From Faecalibacter macacae (GTDB taxonomy: Bacteria; Bacteroidota; Bacteroidia; Flavobacteriales; Weeksellaceae), in assembly GCF_003687725.1 (NCBI RefSeq), contig NZ_RDOJ01000020.1, positions 243-51,314 of the forward strand: a DNA stretch of 51,072 nucleotides. The letters are read 5' to 3'. Positions 1 through 8,962 of the stretch are shown in pieces (the first letter of the stretch is position 1; the number at the start of each line of letters is the position of its first letter). The notes beneath the pieces are model-generated. The model saw only the letters and a list, made by a program, of their open reading frames with translations, had not been told where the DNA came from and searched no databases. The translations under genes were made by a program, and so were the position numbers.

Positions 1-17
1 TTTTCTTAATTCGACTG

Positions 18-25
18 CAAATATA
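18..25 (-). promoter_or_regulatory. Promoter of a leftward gene outside the window
   Basis: Read leftward this is TATATTTG, an exact match to the Bacteroidota -7 consensus TAnnTTTG. A TTTG lies at 47-50 on the same strand, 21 bases upstream, which is a normal -33 spacing for this phylum. It points out of the window, so it should drive a gene left of base 1. A second TATATTTG at 39-46 overlaps this promoter but has no partner element. Confidence 0.55.
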
Positions 26-207
26 GGGCGATTAAAACCAAATATACAAACCTTTTCAAATCTTTTTTCCTAAATAATTTTTAAACATTTCGATTTAAGA
101 AACTTATCAGAAAATAAAAATTGATATTTTTTGATTCATTATTTAAACATATTGATTTTTTCGCAAATTTTAAAGAATAATTACCATTTACAACTTTAAA
201 AATAATT

Positions 208-215
208 TATATTTG
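208..215 (+). promoter_or_regulatory. -7 promoter element for lipoprotein-aroK
   Basis: TATATTTG matches TAnnTTTG exactly and ends 60 bases before the ATG at 276. I see no good -33 TTTG at the usual spacing. It probably drives the lipoprotein gene and aroK together. Confidence 0.5.
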
Positions 216-275
216 TCGTCTTAAAATTTTACATTTAATCGTACCTAAACTCAAATTAATTTTTAAAATCTTAGA

Positions 276-881
276 ATGCACCAGAAAATATATATTGTAT
301 TGTTAATAGGTACAATTTTTTTTCAGTCATGTAATGAAAAGACTGAACAAGAAACTTTAAATTATGAAAAAGTAGATGAAAGATGTACAGATGAAGTAAA
401 AGATACTTTACAGTCTAATATCTCTTTAGATGATTTAAAAGGATTAATAAAAGCAGATCCTAATGAAATTAATAATTTCATGGAAGAAAAATGCTTTACA
501 AAAGCTGGATATGGAAAGAATCTATATATAAGTGATATTGAAAAAGCAGATTCTTTAAATATTAAAAAGGTGAAACAAGGTGTGTTTTTCTTAAATAAAA
601 TATCAGCAATTGATGTTTCTCAAGAAATTGTTTACAAACTTCAATATAGTTTCCCTATAAAATACTTGAATCAGTATAAAAACGAAATTAACAAATTAGC
701 AAGCAAAGCGAAATTCTATCGTTCAAATTCAGTTGTAACAAACGAAGATTTTAAAATCACTTATGAGATTGACCGTTGGGACAATCGTAATTTAAAGAAT
801 TCTTATTCATACCAAATCGACACATTTGATGGTTTTGCAAAATTAACAATCTTCTACTCAGAAGATTTACCAGTAGATTAA
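276..881 (+). CDS. Putative lipoprotein, unknown function
   Basis: A 201-residue protein with a type II signal peptide: hydrophobic residues 5-16 end in the lipobox FQSC, with the acylated cysteine at residue 19. The rest is soluble, acidic to neutral and without transmembrane segments, so it should be a periplasm-facing lipoprotein. I recognise no domain. The C-terminal half (about 115-200) is rich in Tyr, Phe and Asn and looks like a folded beta-rich domain. aroK starts 21 bases downstream on the same strand, so the two are probably co-transcribed; that position says nothing definite about function. Confidence 0.8.
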   Translation: MHQKIYIVLLIGTIFFQSCNEKTEQETLNYEKVDERCTDEVKDTLQSNISLDDLKGLIKADPNEINNFMEEKCFTKAGYGKNLYISDIEKADSLNIKKVKQGVFFLNKISAIDVSQEIVYKLQYSFPIKYLNQYKNEINKLASKAKFYRSNSVVTNEDFKITYEIDRWDNRNLKNSYSYQIDTFDGFAKLTIFYSEDLPVD

Positions 882-902
882 TAAAAAAGAACAAACAATA
901 AA

Positions 903-1424
903 ATGATTATTTCATTAATAGGCTATATGGGTAGTGGTAAATCGACTACCGGAAGAGATTTAGCAAAAACTTTAGGATACGAATTTATCGACTTGGATCA
1001 GTACATAGAAAACAAGTACGAGTTATCTGTTAGTGAAATTTTTGAGAAATTTGGTGAACTTGGTTTTAGAAAACGAGAAAAAGAAACACTTGCCGAAATT
1101 TTACATAAAACAAACGTCGTTCTTTCTCTTGGTGGCGGAACACCAGTTTATTACGATAATATTGATGTAATTAACACCAATTCTGTTTCTATTTTTTTAC
1201 GCGTACAATTACCACAATTAGTTAAACGATTAGAAAACAAAAAACATACACGACCTTTAATCGCTCATTTAAAAGATGAAGAAATGATGGAATTTATCGC
1301 AAAACATTTGTTTGAAAGAAATCATTTCTATCAAAAAGCTAAACACACGATTAGTATTACAAACCAAAGTTCGTCTGAAGTTTTAAATCAAATCATGGAT
1401 ATCTTAAAAAAAGAAAAGATTTAG
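903..1424 (+). CDS. aroK: Shikimate kinase
   Basis: Phosphorylates shikimate at the 3-hydroxyl with ATP, the fifth step of chorismate and aromatic amino acid synthesis, in the cytosol. The 173-residue length is normal. The P-loop GYMGSGKST sits at residues 7-15; FIDLD near residue 33 supplies the shikimate/Mg-binding Asp; GFRKRE near 58 carries the substrate-binding Arg; LGGGTPV near 80 is the Gly-rich shikimate-binding loop; TRPLI near 118 is the lid Arg. It follows a lipoprotein gene by 21 bases. Its stop lies one base from the stop of the convergent S4-domain gene, inside a shared hairpin. Confidence 0.96.
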   Translation: MIISLIGYMGSGKSTTGRDLAKTLGYEFIDLDQYIENKYELSVSEIFEKFGELGFRKREKETLAEILHKTNVVLSLGGGTPVYYDNIDVINTNSVSIFLRVQLPQLVKRLENKKHTRPLIAHLKDEEMMEFIAKHLFERNHFYQKAKHTISITNQSSSEVLNQIMDILKKEKI

Positions 1425-1439
1425 ATTACTCTAAATCTT
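1416..1439. terminator. Hairpin spanning two convergent stop codons
   Basis: A perfect 10-bp stem, AAGATTTAGA / TCTAAATCTT, with loop TTAC. It contains the stop codons of aroK and of the leftward S4-domain gene. Leftward it is followed by a T-rich run, so it could terminate that gene; rightward the T tract is poor. Confidence 0.5.
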
Positions 1440-1818
1440 CTAATAAAAATTGGTCGCCCGATACATAATCATCTATATCGCGGCGATCTTTTTTCGTAGG
1501 TCTTCCCTCACCTTTTACTCTATAATAATCCTGAGATAACTTTCTTAATTCTAATACTTCGTATTCTTCTTTAGGAGTTGTATCTACAATATGTAAAGTT
1601 AATAACTTAGCTCCAATTCTACTTTTAGGTACTTGAATGACCTTAAAAGATAAATTAATTTGATCTTTTCTCACCTCTATGTGATCACCAGGAATCACAT
1701 CTCTGGAAGCTTTAACAATTTGATCATTAATTTTAACACGATTCTTTTTTATTGCATCTGTTGCTAATGCTCTCGTTTTATAATACCTTACGCTCCAAAG
1801 AAATTTATCAATTCGCAT
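1426..1818 (-). CDS. hslR: S4-domain RNA-binding protein, Hsp15 family
   Basis: A 130-residue protein that opens directly with an S4 RNA-binding domain (MRIDKFLWSVRYYKTR, then NRVKIN and the GD turn near residue 45), followed by a basic tail. That is the layout of Hsp15/HslR, which binds stalled 50S subunits carrying peptidyl-tRNA and helps recycle them. The C-terminal region is rich in Arg and Lys with an acidic end, as is common in Bacteroidota members. It is convergent with aroK with only one base between stops. HslR is the best family name; its ribosome-recycling role is inferred from the E. coli relative. Confidence 0.85.
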   Translation of the reverse strand: MRIDKFLWSVRYYKTRALATDAIKKNRVKINDQIVKASRDVIPGDHIEVRKDQINLSFKVIQVPKSRIGAKLLTLHIVDTTPKEEYEVLELRKLSQDYYRVKGEGRPTKKDRRDIDDYVSGDQFLLEDLE

Positions 1819-1858
1819 ACTTTCTGACTATTTTTGACTATTGGATAAATATTTTTTC

Positions 1859-1866
1859 TAAATTCG
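1859..1866 (+). promoter_or_regulatory. Near-consensus promoter for the FKBP-like gene
   Basis: TAAATTCG differs from TAnnTTTG at one base. A TTTG at 1833-1836 lies 22 bases upstream, and the ATG at 1886 is 19 bases downstream. Plausible but not exact. Confidence 0.35.
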
Positions 1867-1885
1867 CAATTTAAACCGAATAATC

Positions 1886-2620
1886 ATGATAAAGAAATTC
1901 TTTGTTACTTTATTAGCTGTAACTACTCTATTTAGCTGTAGCAGTGACGATGATAACAATAATGAATTAAGTGTTGAGCAAAGGAAAGCTTTGGACGACG
2001 AAGCTATTGAAGAGTATTTAAACGATCACTACTTTAGCCCAATTAACGGAAAAGTGTTAAAATTTGATACTATTACTGGAAATGAAGATGACGCTTACAC
2101 AAAATTAAGCCAATTTGCTGTAAAAGATCCTGCAGGATATTATTATGCAATAAGACCTGATGTAGAAGCTACTGGAACTAGTATTGAAGAGGTTGATTCT
2201 TCTAAAATCTTAATTTCATACCAAGCAAAAATTTTTGAATCTACTAATGATTTAGACACTTACTCTACAAAATACGGTTATATTAGTACTTACACAAGTA
2301 GTATTGACACTGGAGATGGATCAGCACAAACAGACCCATCTTTTTACAAAGCGTTTTTAAATACTGATATGATTAATAACGGTGTAAAAAGAGAACACAT
2401 CGAGTTAAAAAACTTTGCTGAAGGTTTAAAGAAATTTAAAGCGACAGGAACTAACGGACGCGATTTATATAACTTCCAAGGAATCATTATTTTACCTTCT
2501 CAGTTAGCTTACGGACGTAATAAAATGTACACAGGAACTTCTATTACAGAAAACCACGGATATAGAAATACATCTTTTATCTTCAACTTTGAATTACACA
2601 AAGTAACTCCAAGACAATAA
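1886..2620 (+). CDS. FKBP-type peptidyl-prolyl isomerase-like lipoprotein
   Basis: A 244-residue lipoprotein: signal sequence to LFSC (acylated Cys at about residue 18), then an acidic Asp/Asn linker. The C-terminal half ends with IILPSQLAYGR and, after a short insertion, a SFIFNFELHKV strand, the characteristic last strands of an FKBP domain. The family isomerises X-Pro bonds; in flavobacteria a related lipoprotein, GldI, is needed for gliding. The central region is diverged: I do not see the usual Phe-Asp pair or a clear VI-x-GW core, so catalysis is uncertain. It has its own terminator and is probably monocistronic. Confidence 0.72.
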   Translation: MIKKFFVTLLAVTTLFSCSSDDDNNNELSVEQRKALDDEAIEEYLNDHYFSPINGKVLKFDTITGNEDDAYTKLSQFAVKDPAGYYYAIRPDVEATGTSIEEVDSSKILISYQAKIFESTNDLDTYSTKYGYISTYTSSIDTGDGSAQTDPSFYKAFLNTDMINNGVKREHIELKNFAEGLKKFKATGTNGRDLYNFQGIIILPSQLAYGRNKMYTGTSITENHGYRNTSFIFNFELHKVTPRQ

Positions 2621-2642
2621 GTTAAAATTTATATAATAAACT

Positions 2643-2675
2643 AAAAACCATCATTAATTTGATGGTTTTTTATTT
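2643..2675 (+). terminator. Rho-independent terminator
   Basis: An 11-bp stem AAAAACCATCA / TGATGGTTTTT with a six-base loop and a following T tract, 23 bases after the FKBP-like gene. Confidence 0.85.
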
Positions 2676-2705
2676 AATTTATAGTTTGATTAAAACGACC
2701 TAAAA

Positions 2706-3908
2706 ATGAATAACATCTTTAATTCCATATTAGATAACGATTTTTACAAATTTACGATGCAATATGCCGTAACGAAATTATATCCAGATGTAATTGCTCG
2801 TTACAAATTTATTAATCGTGGAAAACACGAATTTCCTGAAGGTTTTGCTGAAGAATTACAAAACCAAGTTAATGCAATGTCTAATTTAGCATTAACTAAA
2901 GATGAAAAAAAATTCTTAATCGAAAACTGTCCCTATTTAAGCCCTGCTTATTTAGATTTTTTACAAGGTTACCGTTACGATCCTTCTGAAGTTAAGATTT
3001 CGCAAGACGGAATTAACGTTTCTGTTGAAGTTGAAGGAAATTGGTACAGAACTATCCTGTGGGAAGTTCCTTTATTAGCATTAATCAGTGAAGTTTTTTA
3101 CACTTTATCTGATGCACAGCGAATGACAAATGAAGAGGTAACAAAAAACACAAGTGATAAAGTGGATTTATACAACAAATTAGGTGTTAATGTTGCCGAA
3201 TTTGGAACTCGCCGCCGCCACTCTTACGAGGTACACGATATTGTTATGCAAGAATTAACAAACCATTCAGGGCAAAGTTTTGTTGGAACATCTAACGTAC
3301 ATTTTGCACATAAATATGGTGTAAAACCAATTGGAACACATGCACACGAATGGTTTATGTTCCATGCTGCTCGTTTTGGTTATAAAGTAGCCAATTCTAT
3401 GAGTTTAGATCGTTGGGTAAAAGTATATTATGGTGATTTAGGAATTGCTTTAACAGACACATACACTTCAGATATTTTCTTCCGCCAATTTGACAAGAAA
3501 TTATCTAAATTATTCGATGGAGTTAGACATGATTCTGGTGATCCAATTGAGTTTGGTGAGAAAGTAATCGCACATTACCAAAAAATGGGAATCAATCCAG
3601 AGCATAAAACAATTATCTTTTCAGATGGTTTAAATTCTGAAAAAGTAGAAATTATTGCAAATGCTTTTAAAGGCAGAATCGGATTATCATTTGGTATTGG
3701 AACAAATTTAACGAATGATGTTGGCTTACGTGCCATGAATATTGTAATGAAATTGACTGAAATTTCTTCAATTGATATTCCTTGGACTGGAGTTGTAAAA
3801 CTTTCGGACGAAAGAAATAAACACACAGGATCTGAAAAGGATATTCATTTAGCAAAAGAGATTCTTCAATTAGGAGAAATTAAAGCTAACGACGAAGTTT
3901 TAAAATAA
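2706..3908 (+). CDS. pncB: Nicotinate phosphoribosyltransferase
   Basis: Joins nicotinate to PRPP with ATP hydrolysis to give nicotinate mononucleotide, the entry step of the Preiss-Handler NAD salvage pathway. The 400-residue length fits the bacterial PncB family. The N-terminus DNDFYKFTMQYAV is the family signature; GTSNVHFAHKYG and GTHAHEWFM near residues 198-220 carry the regulatory phospho-His and active-site region; VRHDSGDP near 278 binds the phosphoribosyl moiety; FSDGLN near 306 and FGIGTNLTND near 330 complete the barrel. It is monocistronic, with a shared bidirectional terminator separating it from lon. Confidence 0.96.
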   Translation: MNNIFNSILDNDFYKFTMQYAVTKLYPDVIARYKFINRGKHEFPEGFAEELQNQVNAMSNLALTKDEKKFLIENCPYLSPAYLDFLQGYRYDPSEVKISQDGINVSVEVEGNWYRTILWEVPLLALISEVFYTLSDAQRMTNEEVTKNTSDKVDLYNKLGVNVAEFGTRRRHSYEVHDIVMQELTNHSGQSFVGTSNVHFAHKYGVKPIGTHAHEWFMFHAARFGYKVANSMSLDRWVKVYYGDLGIALTDTYTSDIFFRQFDKKLSKLFDGVRHDSGDPIEFGEKVIAHYQKMGINPEHKTIIFSDGLNSEKVEIIANAFKGRIGLSFGIGTNLTNDVGLRAMNIVMKLTEISSIDIPWTGVVKLSDERNKHTGSEKDIHLAKEILQLGEIKANDEVLK

Positions 3909-3909
3909 T

Positions 3910-3943
3910 AAAAAATCCACTTCAAATTTGAAGTGGATTTTTT
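3910..3943. terminator. Bidirectional terminator between pncB and lon
   Basis: A perfect 34-base palindrome (17 + 17) with A tracts on the left arm and T tracts on the right, placed between two convergent stop codons. It can serve both transcripts. Confidence 0.9.
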
Positions 3944-3952
3944 ATTTATAAT

Positions 3953-6388
3953 TTATTTATTCTTTTCAGTTTCAAAACTTTTTGCTCCTTTTACCTTTTG
4001 GTTTGTTAAAGCGATATCTAAAACTTCTTGCATTTCCTTCACGTAGTGGAAAGTTAAACCTTTTAAATATTCTGGTTTAATATCTTCTACATCCTTACGG
4101 TTATCGTCACACAGAATAATTTCTTTAATATCTGCACGTTTGGCTGCTAAGATTTTCTCTTTAATTCCACCAACTGGCAACACTTTACCACGTAAAGTAA
4201 TCTCACCTGTCATTGCTAATTTAGCTTTTACTTTGCGTTGAGTAAATGATGACATTAACGAAGTTAACATTGTTATACCTGCAGATGGTCCATCTTTCGG
4301 CGTTGCACCTTCTGGCACGTGGATATGAACTTTGTAATTCTCGAAAACCTCAGCATCAATACCATATTCATCAGCATGCGCCTTAATGTATTCTAAAGCA
4401 ATTGTAGCAGATTCTTTCATTACAGTTCCTAAATTCCCTGTAATTGATAAACCTCCTTTTCCTTTAGATAATAACGATTCGATAAATAAAATATCTCCAC
4501 CAACTGATGTCCAAGCTAAACCAACTACAACACCAGGAACTTCGTTATTTTCATAACGCTCTGGAGTGATTGAAGGTCCTAAAATCTTCTCGATATCAGC
4601 AATAGTATATTTTTTATTGTATTCAACCTCCATTGCAATATTTTTAGCCGCATTACGCACTAATTTTGCAACTTTCTGATTCAAATTACGAACTCCAGAT
4701 TCGCGAGTATATCCAGTAATTAAAAATTCAATTTCTTTTTTACCTAAAACAATCGCTTTCTCTTCAATTCCGTGTTCTTTTAATTGCTTTGGTAATAAGT
4801 GACGTTTAACAATTTCAGATTTTTCTTCGATTGTGTAGCCCGAAATATTAATCATCTCCATACGATCTCGTAACGGACCAGGAATATTACCAATATTATT
4901 AGCCGTAGCAACGAAGAAAACTTTAGATAAATCGTAATCTAACTCTAAGAAATTATCACGGAATGCATTGTTTTGCTCTGGATCTAAAACTTCTAACATT
5001 GCTGAAGATGGATCTCCATGATTACTCGCTGTCATCTTATCAATCTCATCTAAAACAAAAACTGGATTTGATGATTCTGCTTTTTTAATTGATTGTAAAA
5101 TACGACCTGGCATCGCTCCAATATACGTTTTACGGTGACCACGAATTTCAGATTCGTCATGTAAACCACCCAAAGACATACGCACATATTTACGACCAAT
5201 TGCTTTAGCGATTGACTTACCTAAGGATGTTTTACCAACACCTGGAGGGCCATATAAACATAAAATTGGAGAACGCATATCCCCTTTTAACTTTAATACT
5301 GCTAAATGTTCTATGATTCGTTCCTTTACCTCTTCTAGACCATAATGATCTTGGTCTAAAGTTTTTTGAGCATTTTTTAAATCAAACACATCTTTCGTAA
5401 ACTCGTTCCATGGTAAATCTAACATAAATTCAAGGTAATTACGCTGAATATTATGTTCTGGCATTTGCGGATTTAAACGAGATAAACGTCCAATTTCTTT
5501 ATCAAAATGATTAGCAATTTCTTCAGACCAACGTTTTTTCTGCGCTTTTATACGCATTTCGTTAATTTCCTCTTCAGTTGTATTTCCACCTAATTCTTCT
5601 TGAATTGATTTGATTTGCTGATGTAAGAAATATTCTTTTTGTTGTTGATCTAATTCTTTACGAACTTTATTTTGGATTGAGTTTTTTAACTCTAACTTCT
5701 GAAGTTCGATATTCATATAACGCATTACCTCTAAAGCTCTCAGTTTAATATCTGAAATCTCTAAAAGTAATTGTTTTTCATCTGTTGTTAATGTTAAGTT
5801 AGACGCAACAAAATTGATTAAGAAAGTTTTACTTTCTATACTACGTATCGCATTGGCAGCCTCTGAAGGTAACATTGGATTTTCTTCAACGATTTGATAA
5901 GCTAAATCGCGAATAGATTCAATAATAATCGGATATTCTTTATTGCGAGCAGTCGGAACTTTTTCAGTTAAAATTTCTACATCTGCACGGAAATAAGGAA
6001 CTTCTTCTGCAAACTTTTCAACTTTAAAACGTCTAATACCTTGTAAAATAACCGTAATGTTACCATCAGGCAATTTAATTAAACGCATAATACGAGCAAC
6101 TGTACCATATTGGAATAAATCCTCTGGCGTTGGATCTTCAACCGCAACATCTTTCTGAGATAAAACTCCGATTAAACGATCACCTTTATATGCTTCTGTT
6201 AATAATTTTATAGATTTATCTCTTCCTGCTGTAATTGGTGCTACAACACCAGGGAAAAGAACTGTATTTCTTAAAGATAAGACAGGTAATGAAGATGGTA
6301 AATCTTGCTTTTGCAACTTAACTTCTTCTTCTTTACTCATCAAAGGAATTAATTCAATTTCGTCTTCCATTCTATTATTTAATGACAA
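3953..6388 (-). CDS. lon: ATP-dependent protease Lon
   Basis: A soluble AAA+ serine protease that degrades misfolded and regulatory proteins. The 811 residues show the three Lon parts: an N-terminal substrate domain (about 34-230), a coiled-coil linker with [15 protein letters not shown], an ATPase domain with Walker [10 protein letters not shown] near residue 380 and Walker B VFVLDEID, and a protease domain where [11 protein letters not shown] holds the catalytic Ser and GGIKEK the catalytic Lys. Start: ATG at 6388 gives MSLNN; an internal Met at residue 7 is an alternative. The acidic N-terminal extension before the substrate domain is common in Bacteroidota. It stands alone, with a roughly 200-base leader if the proposed promoter is right. 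Confidence 0.97.
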   Translation of the reverse strand: MSLNNRMEDEIELIPLMSKEEEVKLQKQDLPSSLPVLSLRNTVLFPGVVAPITAGRDKSIKLLTEAYKGDRLIGVLSQKDVAVEDPTPEDLFQYGTVARIMRLIKLPDGNITVILQGIRRFKVEKFAEEVPYFRADVEILTEKVPTARNKEYPIIIESIRDLAYQIVEENPMLPSEAANAIRSIESKTFLINFVASNLTLTTDEKQLLLEISDIKLRALEVMRYMNIELQKLELKNSIQNKVRKELDQQQKEYFLHQQIKSIQEELGGNTTEEEINEMRIKAQKKRWSEEIANHFDKEIGRLSRLNPQMPEHNIQRNYLEFMLDLPWNEFTKDVFDLKNAQKTLDQDHYGLEEVKERIIEHLAVLKLKGDMRSPILCLYGPPGVGKTSLGKSIAKAIGRKYVRMSLGGLHDESEIRGHRKTYIGAMPGRILQSIKKAESSNPVFVLDEIDKMTASNHGDPSSAMLEVLDPEQNNAFRDNFLELDYDLSKVFFVATANNIGNIPGPLRDRMEMINISGYTIEEKSEIVKRHLLPKQLKEHGIEEKAIVLGKKEIEFLITGYTRESGVRNLNQKVAKLVRNAAKNIAMEVEYNKKYTIADIEKILGPSITPERYENNEVPGVVVGLAWTSVGGDILFIESLLSKGKGGLSITGNLGTVMKESATIALEYIKAHADEYGIDAEVFENYKVHIHVPEGATPKDGPSAGITMLTSLMSSFTQRKVKAKLAMTGEITLRGKVLPVGGIKEKILAAKRADIKEIILCDDNRKDVEDIKPEYLKGLTFHYVKEMQEVLDIALTNQKVKGAKSFETEKNK

Positions 6389-6738
6389 ACTGTCTTTTAT
6401 TTATTATTCTAAACCAATATGTCAGATTTTAGATAAACTTCTAAACCCTAACACTACTTATAACTAACTATATTTCAACAAAAAAATTATTGAAACAACT
6501 ATTAATATTAGTCAATAGATATAAAGTCAATTCTTATGCCAATACAGAATTCTGTCAGTACAAGTACTTATTTATAACTTATTTCAAAGATAAGTCATTA
6601 TATCTTAAATCAATTTAAACCTCATCAATCTGTAACTATCTTTAATTATTAAAAATAAAATATACAACTGATATTTTTTACAAAACATTGATATTAAACA
6701 GATAAAACATTAACTTAGAGCAAATCAAAACACTTTTT
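6389..6738. other. 350-base AT-rich intergenic region, lon / Ntn hydrolase
   Basis: No gene is visible. The region lies between two divergently transcribed genes and contains two adjacent short palindromes: ACAGAATTCTGT at 6544-6555 and AGTAC-AA-GTACT at 6557-6568. These are possible protein-binding sites. The rest is simple AT-rich sequence that could hold leaders for both genes. Confidence 0.5.
6585..6592 (-). promoter_or_regulatory. Possible lon promoter
   Basis: Leftward this reads TATCTTTG, matching TAnnTTTG, with TTG at 6611-6613 after an 18-base gap. It would give lon a leader of about 190 bases. It is the only consensus match found in the gap on that strand. Confidence 0.35.
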
Positions 6739-7779
6739 ATGTCTCAAATAAGAATTACACTTCCATTTTTAATCATTTCTAGTTTAATTTCCTCTGCTTT
6801 TGCATGCACACGAGTCGTCTACAAAGGTCCAGAAAATACAGTAATAACAGCAAGATCCATGGATTGGAAAGATGAAATTGATGCCAATATTTGGATTTTT
6901 CCAAGAAACTTGGAAAGAGATGGAAATGTTGGAAATAATTCTGTAAAATGGAAATCAAAATATGGAAGCGTTATTACAAGCGCATGGGATATTGCAACTA
7001 CTGATGGTATTAACGAAAAAGGGCTTGTTGCAAATGTGCTTTGGTTAGTGGAAAGTCAGTATCCAAAATTTAATCCAAATGGAAATAAAAAAGGGATTAC
7101 GATTGCAGCTTGGGCACAATATGTTTTAGATAATTTTGCGACAGTAAAAGAAGCAGTTGAAGAATTAAGAAAAGAAGATTTTGTTATCGTTTCTGATTTT
7201 ATACCCGGAACTCAAAAATTCACAACTTTACATCTTTCTATTTCTGATGCAAATGGTGATAATGCAATTTTTGAATACATTAATGGTAAATTAAATATCC
7301 ATCATGACGCCTCTTATACAGTGATGACAAATTCTCCTATTTTCAATGAACAATTAGCTATTAACCAATATTGGAAAGGAATTCCAGGAACTGTAATGCT
7401 TCCAGGTACAAACAGGGCTGCGGATCGTTTTGTTAGAGCTTCTTATTATATCAATGCAATACCACAAACTGCAGAGACTTTAACTTCAATAGCAAGTGTT
7501 TTTAGTGTAATTAGAAATGCTTCAGTTCCTTTAGGAATTTCATCTGCTGAAGAACCTAATATTTCGTCTACACGATGGCGATCAGTAGCTGATCATAAAA
7601 ATTTAGTTTATTATTTTGAAACAACTAAAACTCCAAATACATTTTGGGTTGATTTAAATAAAATCGATTTCTCTAAAAAAAATACAATGAAATTGAGTGT
7701 TAGTAAAAATGAAACTTATGCTGGAGAAACCTCTCAATTATTTAAACAAGAAAAACCATTCACATTTATTGGAATTTAA
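6739..7779 (+). CDS. Secreted choloylglycine-hydrolase/penicillin-acylase family Ntn hydrolase
   Basis: A 346-residue linear amide C-N hydrolase. The signal peptide ends SSAFA, and the next residue is Cys23 of CTRVVY, the N-terminal nucleophile of the family, so signal cleavage would also expose the catalytic amine. Other family residues are visible: Arg and Asp in TARSMDW, Asn in NEKGLVAN, and Arg in a late RWRSV segment. Relatives cleave bile-salt conjugates, penicillin V or N-acyl homoserine lactones; the substrate cannot be read from sequence. Cys23 could be misread as a lipobox, but AFAC followed by TRVVY is the Ntn context. It is probably periplasmic or secreted, and monocistronic with a terminator. 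Confidence 0.88.
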   Translation: MSQIRITLPFLIISSLISSAFACTRVVYKGPENTVITARSMDWKDEIDANIWIFPRNLERDGNVGNNSVKWKSKYGSVITSAWDIATTDGINEKGLVANVLWLVESQYPKFNPNGNKKGITIAAWAQYVLDNFATVKEAVEELRKEDFVIVSDFIPGTQKFTTLHLSISDANGDNAIFEYINGKLNIHHDASYTVMTNSPIFNEQLAINQYWKGIPGTVMLPGTNRAADRFVRASYYINAIPQTAETLTSIASVFSVIRNASVPLGISSAEEPNISSTRWRSVADHKNLVYYFETTKTPNTFWVDLNKIDFSKKNTMKLSVSKNETYAGETSQLFKQEKPFTFIGI

Positions 7780-7784
7780 GCATC

Positions 7785-7815
7785 AAAAAAATCGGGCATT
7801 CAACCCGATTTTTTT
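7785..7815. terminator. Bidirectional terminator
   Basis: Stem AAAAAAATCGGG / CCCGATTTTTTT with a seven-base loop, between the convergent Ntn hydrolase and bshA. Confidence 0.9.
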
Positions 7816-7816
7816 A

Positions 7817-8953
7817 TTATTTTTTTAAAGTTTTTCGATATAAATCTTCGTATTGAGGTAAAATATTCTTTTTATCAAAACGAATTGCTTGTTCTTTAGC
7901 ATTCGTGCTAAATTGAAGTAACCTCGCCTCATCCTCTAAGATATAAATAGCTTTTTCAGCCATCATTTCTACATCACCAACCGGACAAACAAAACCTGTT
8001 ACACCATCAATATTCACTTCTGGTAAACCTCCTGCATTTGAAGAAATAACAGGAACATTAGCCGCCATTGCTTCTAAAGCTGCTAAACCAAAACTTTCTT
8101 GTTCAGAAGGAAGAATAAATAAATCTGCAGCTTTTAACACATCTTGTAAATCACTTACCATTCCAAGACTTTTTACTTTATCTTGAATTCCATATTCTTG
8201 TATTAATTGATCTGCTAATTCCCATTCTGGGCCTTCACCAGCGATAATTAATTTAGATGGAATTGTTTTTTGAATAATATTGAAAGCACTAATTACATCT
8301 TGAATACGCTTTACTTTTCTAAGGTTAGAAGTATGTAAAATAACTTTTTCATTAGGTTCAGCTAAATCATTTCGACAACACACACATTTTTCTGGTAAAA
8401 ATTGTTCATTATCAATAAAATTGTAAACCACTTTTATATCATTTGTAATTTCAAATGCTTTAAGTGTATCTTGTTTTAAACTCTCAGAAACTGATGTAAC
8501 AACATCTGATTGATTAATAGAAAATTCAACCGCCGTTTTATACACAGGATGTTTACCAACTAAAGTTATATCTGTACCGTGTAACGTTGTTACAATTGGT
8601 AAATGATATCCTTTTTGAGCCAACATTTGCTTTGTAAAATATGCAGCATAAGCATGTGGAATTGCGTAATGAACATGAACCAAATCTAACTGATACTGTA
8701 ACACTTTTTCGTACAAAATTGTACTTAAGGCTAAATCATATGGTTGATATTGGAACAGTGGATACGTTTCTACATGGATACGATGAAAGAATATATTAGG
8801 TAATTTTATATTTAATCTTGCAGGAACGTTCGTACTAAAAAAATGAACTTCGTGTCCTTTTTCAGCTAAATCCATTCCTAATTCTGTTGCTACAATTCCA
8901 GAACCACCGTAGGTTGGATAACAAACAATTCCGATTTTCATAGTCGATTTCAT
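7817..8953 (-). CDS. bshA: N-acetyl-alpha-D-glucosaminyl L-malate synthase (bacillithiol)
   Basis: A GT4-family glycosyltransferase of 378 residues that transfers GlcNAc from UDP-GlcNAc to L-malate, the first step of bacillithiol synthesis. The N-terminus KIGIVCYPTYGGSGIVATE is the BshA signature; HVHYAIPHAYAAYF and THGTDIT follow; the C-terminal nucleotide-sugar region has ILPSEQESFGLAALEAMA, the GT4 E-x7-E motif. Start: the Met at residue 5 (8941) matches most relatives better than the first Met. It lies 9 bases after the beta-lactamase-family gene, so it is probably on the same transcript. No bshB or bshC is in the window. Confidence 0.95.
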   Translation of the reverse strand: MKSTMKIGIVCYPTYGGSGIVATELGMDLAEKGHEVHFFSTNVPARLNIKLPNIFFHRIHVETYPLFQYQPYDLALSTILYEKVLQYQLDLVHVHYAIPHAYAAYFTKQMLAQKGYHLPIVTTLHGTDITLVGKHPVYKTAVEFSINQSDVVTSVSESLKQDTLKAFEITNDIKVVYNFIDNEQFLPEKCVCCRNDLAEPNEKVILHTSNLRKVKRIQDVISAFNIIQKTIPSKLIIAGEGPEWELADQLIQEYGIQDKVKSLGMVSDLQDVLKAADLFILPSEQESFGLAALEAMAANVPVISSNAGGLPEVNIDGVTGFVCPVGDVEMMAEKAIYILEDEARLLQFSTNAKEQAIRFDKKNILPQYEDLYRKTLKK

Positions 8954-8962
8954 ATTTCAAAT

